From Aulostomus chinensis (taxonomy: Eukaryota; Chordata; Actinopteri; Syngnathiformes; Aulostomidae), in assembly GCA_037954235.1 (NCBI GenBank), contig JBBMOA010000014.1:26613773-26677772 (forward strand): 64,000 bases of DNA. The letters are read 5' to 3'. The notes beneath the pieces were generated by a model. The model saw only the letters and a list, made by a program, of their open reading frames with translations. It was not told the DNA's origin and did not search any database. Below are positions 63,843-64,000 of the stretch, piece by piece. A program made the position numbers and the translations under genes. How positions within the stretch are numbered: the first letter of the stretch is position 1; every line of letters starts with the position of its first letter.

Positions 63843-64000
63843 GGTGGCACGGTGGTGCAGTGGTTAGCACTGTCCCTTCACAGCAAGAAGGTTCCAGGTT
63901 CCAGTCCTGGCTCGGGCACAGGGTCTTTCTGTGCTGTGTGGAGTATGCATGTTGACATGCAAATGGGGACTAGGCAAATTGATCCTCTAAATTGACCGTA
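63843..64000 (+). mobile_element. SINE (family A), cut by window end
   Basis: Head GGCACGGTGGTGCAGTGGTT with A box TGGTTAGCACTG and B box GGTTCCAGTCC. The body continues to ATTGACCGTA at the window edge. It follows a short (GACAT)n/(GATAT)n run at 63811-63841, and lies in the sec16b intron 38 bases after the exon 12 donor. Confidence 0.85.

Overview
This is vertebrate nuclear DNA from a ray-finned fish, probably a percomorph teleost. The evidence is GT-AG split genes of vertebrate type, teleost-style tRNA-derived SINEs, L2-like and other LINE tails, abundant (CA)n and (TA)n microsatellites, and conserved vertebrate gene order. There are no prokaryotic features. Four genes can be identified from their exon translations.

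Layout. (1) 301-4976, plus strand: exons 2-12 of a wntless (wls) gene; exon 1 lies before the window. (2) 6.6-24.8 kb: a CpG-rich block with a good donor at 6888 (candidate first exon), then a nested transposon cluster (10.2-13.5 kb), then an 8.2-kb minisatellite of about 190 copies of a 42-bp unit (14962-23148), then a candidate small exon at 24717-24767. (3) 25-43 kb: sequence without recognisable coding exons, holding a SINE, two LINE fragments and a perfect 33-bp inverted repeat. (4) 43839-45615, plus strand: gng12, a G-protein gamma subunit in two coding exons; its intron holds an alternating inverted-repeat array embedded in (TA)n. (5) 52019-53195, minus strand: complete four-exon gadd45a, with an octamer/CCAAT promoter cluster just upstream. 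(6) 56357-63805, plus strand: the 5' half of sec16b, an ER-exit-site scaffold, running off the window end.

The relative order and orientation wls(+), gng12(+), gadd45a(-) mirrors human chromosome 1p31 (GADD45A, GNG12, WLS). The 5' end of gng12 should therefore lie on the wls side. The CpG block at 6.7 kb is the best candidate in the window for its promoter, which would place the giant minisatellite inside a long gng12 5' intron. sec16b next to gadd45a is not the human arrangement. The genes act in unrelated processes: Wnt secretion, heterotrimeric G-protein signalling, stress response and COPII export. No operon-like logic applies.

The most unusual structures are the 42-bp array with its local 298-bp higher-order period, the flip-flop 40-bp modules in the TA tract at 44.6-45.1 kb, the 33-bp perfect hairpin at 39.8 kb, a possible 28-nt GT...AG gap in sec16b, and the divergent wls with an altered C-terminus. 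All exon calls come from reading translations and splice sites by eye. No alignment or database search was possible.
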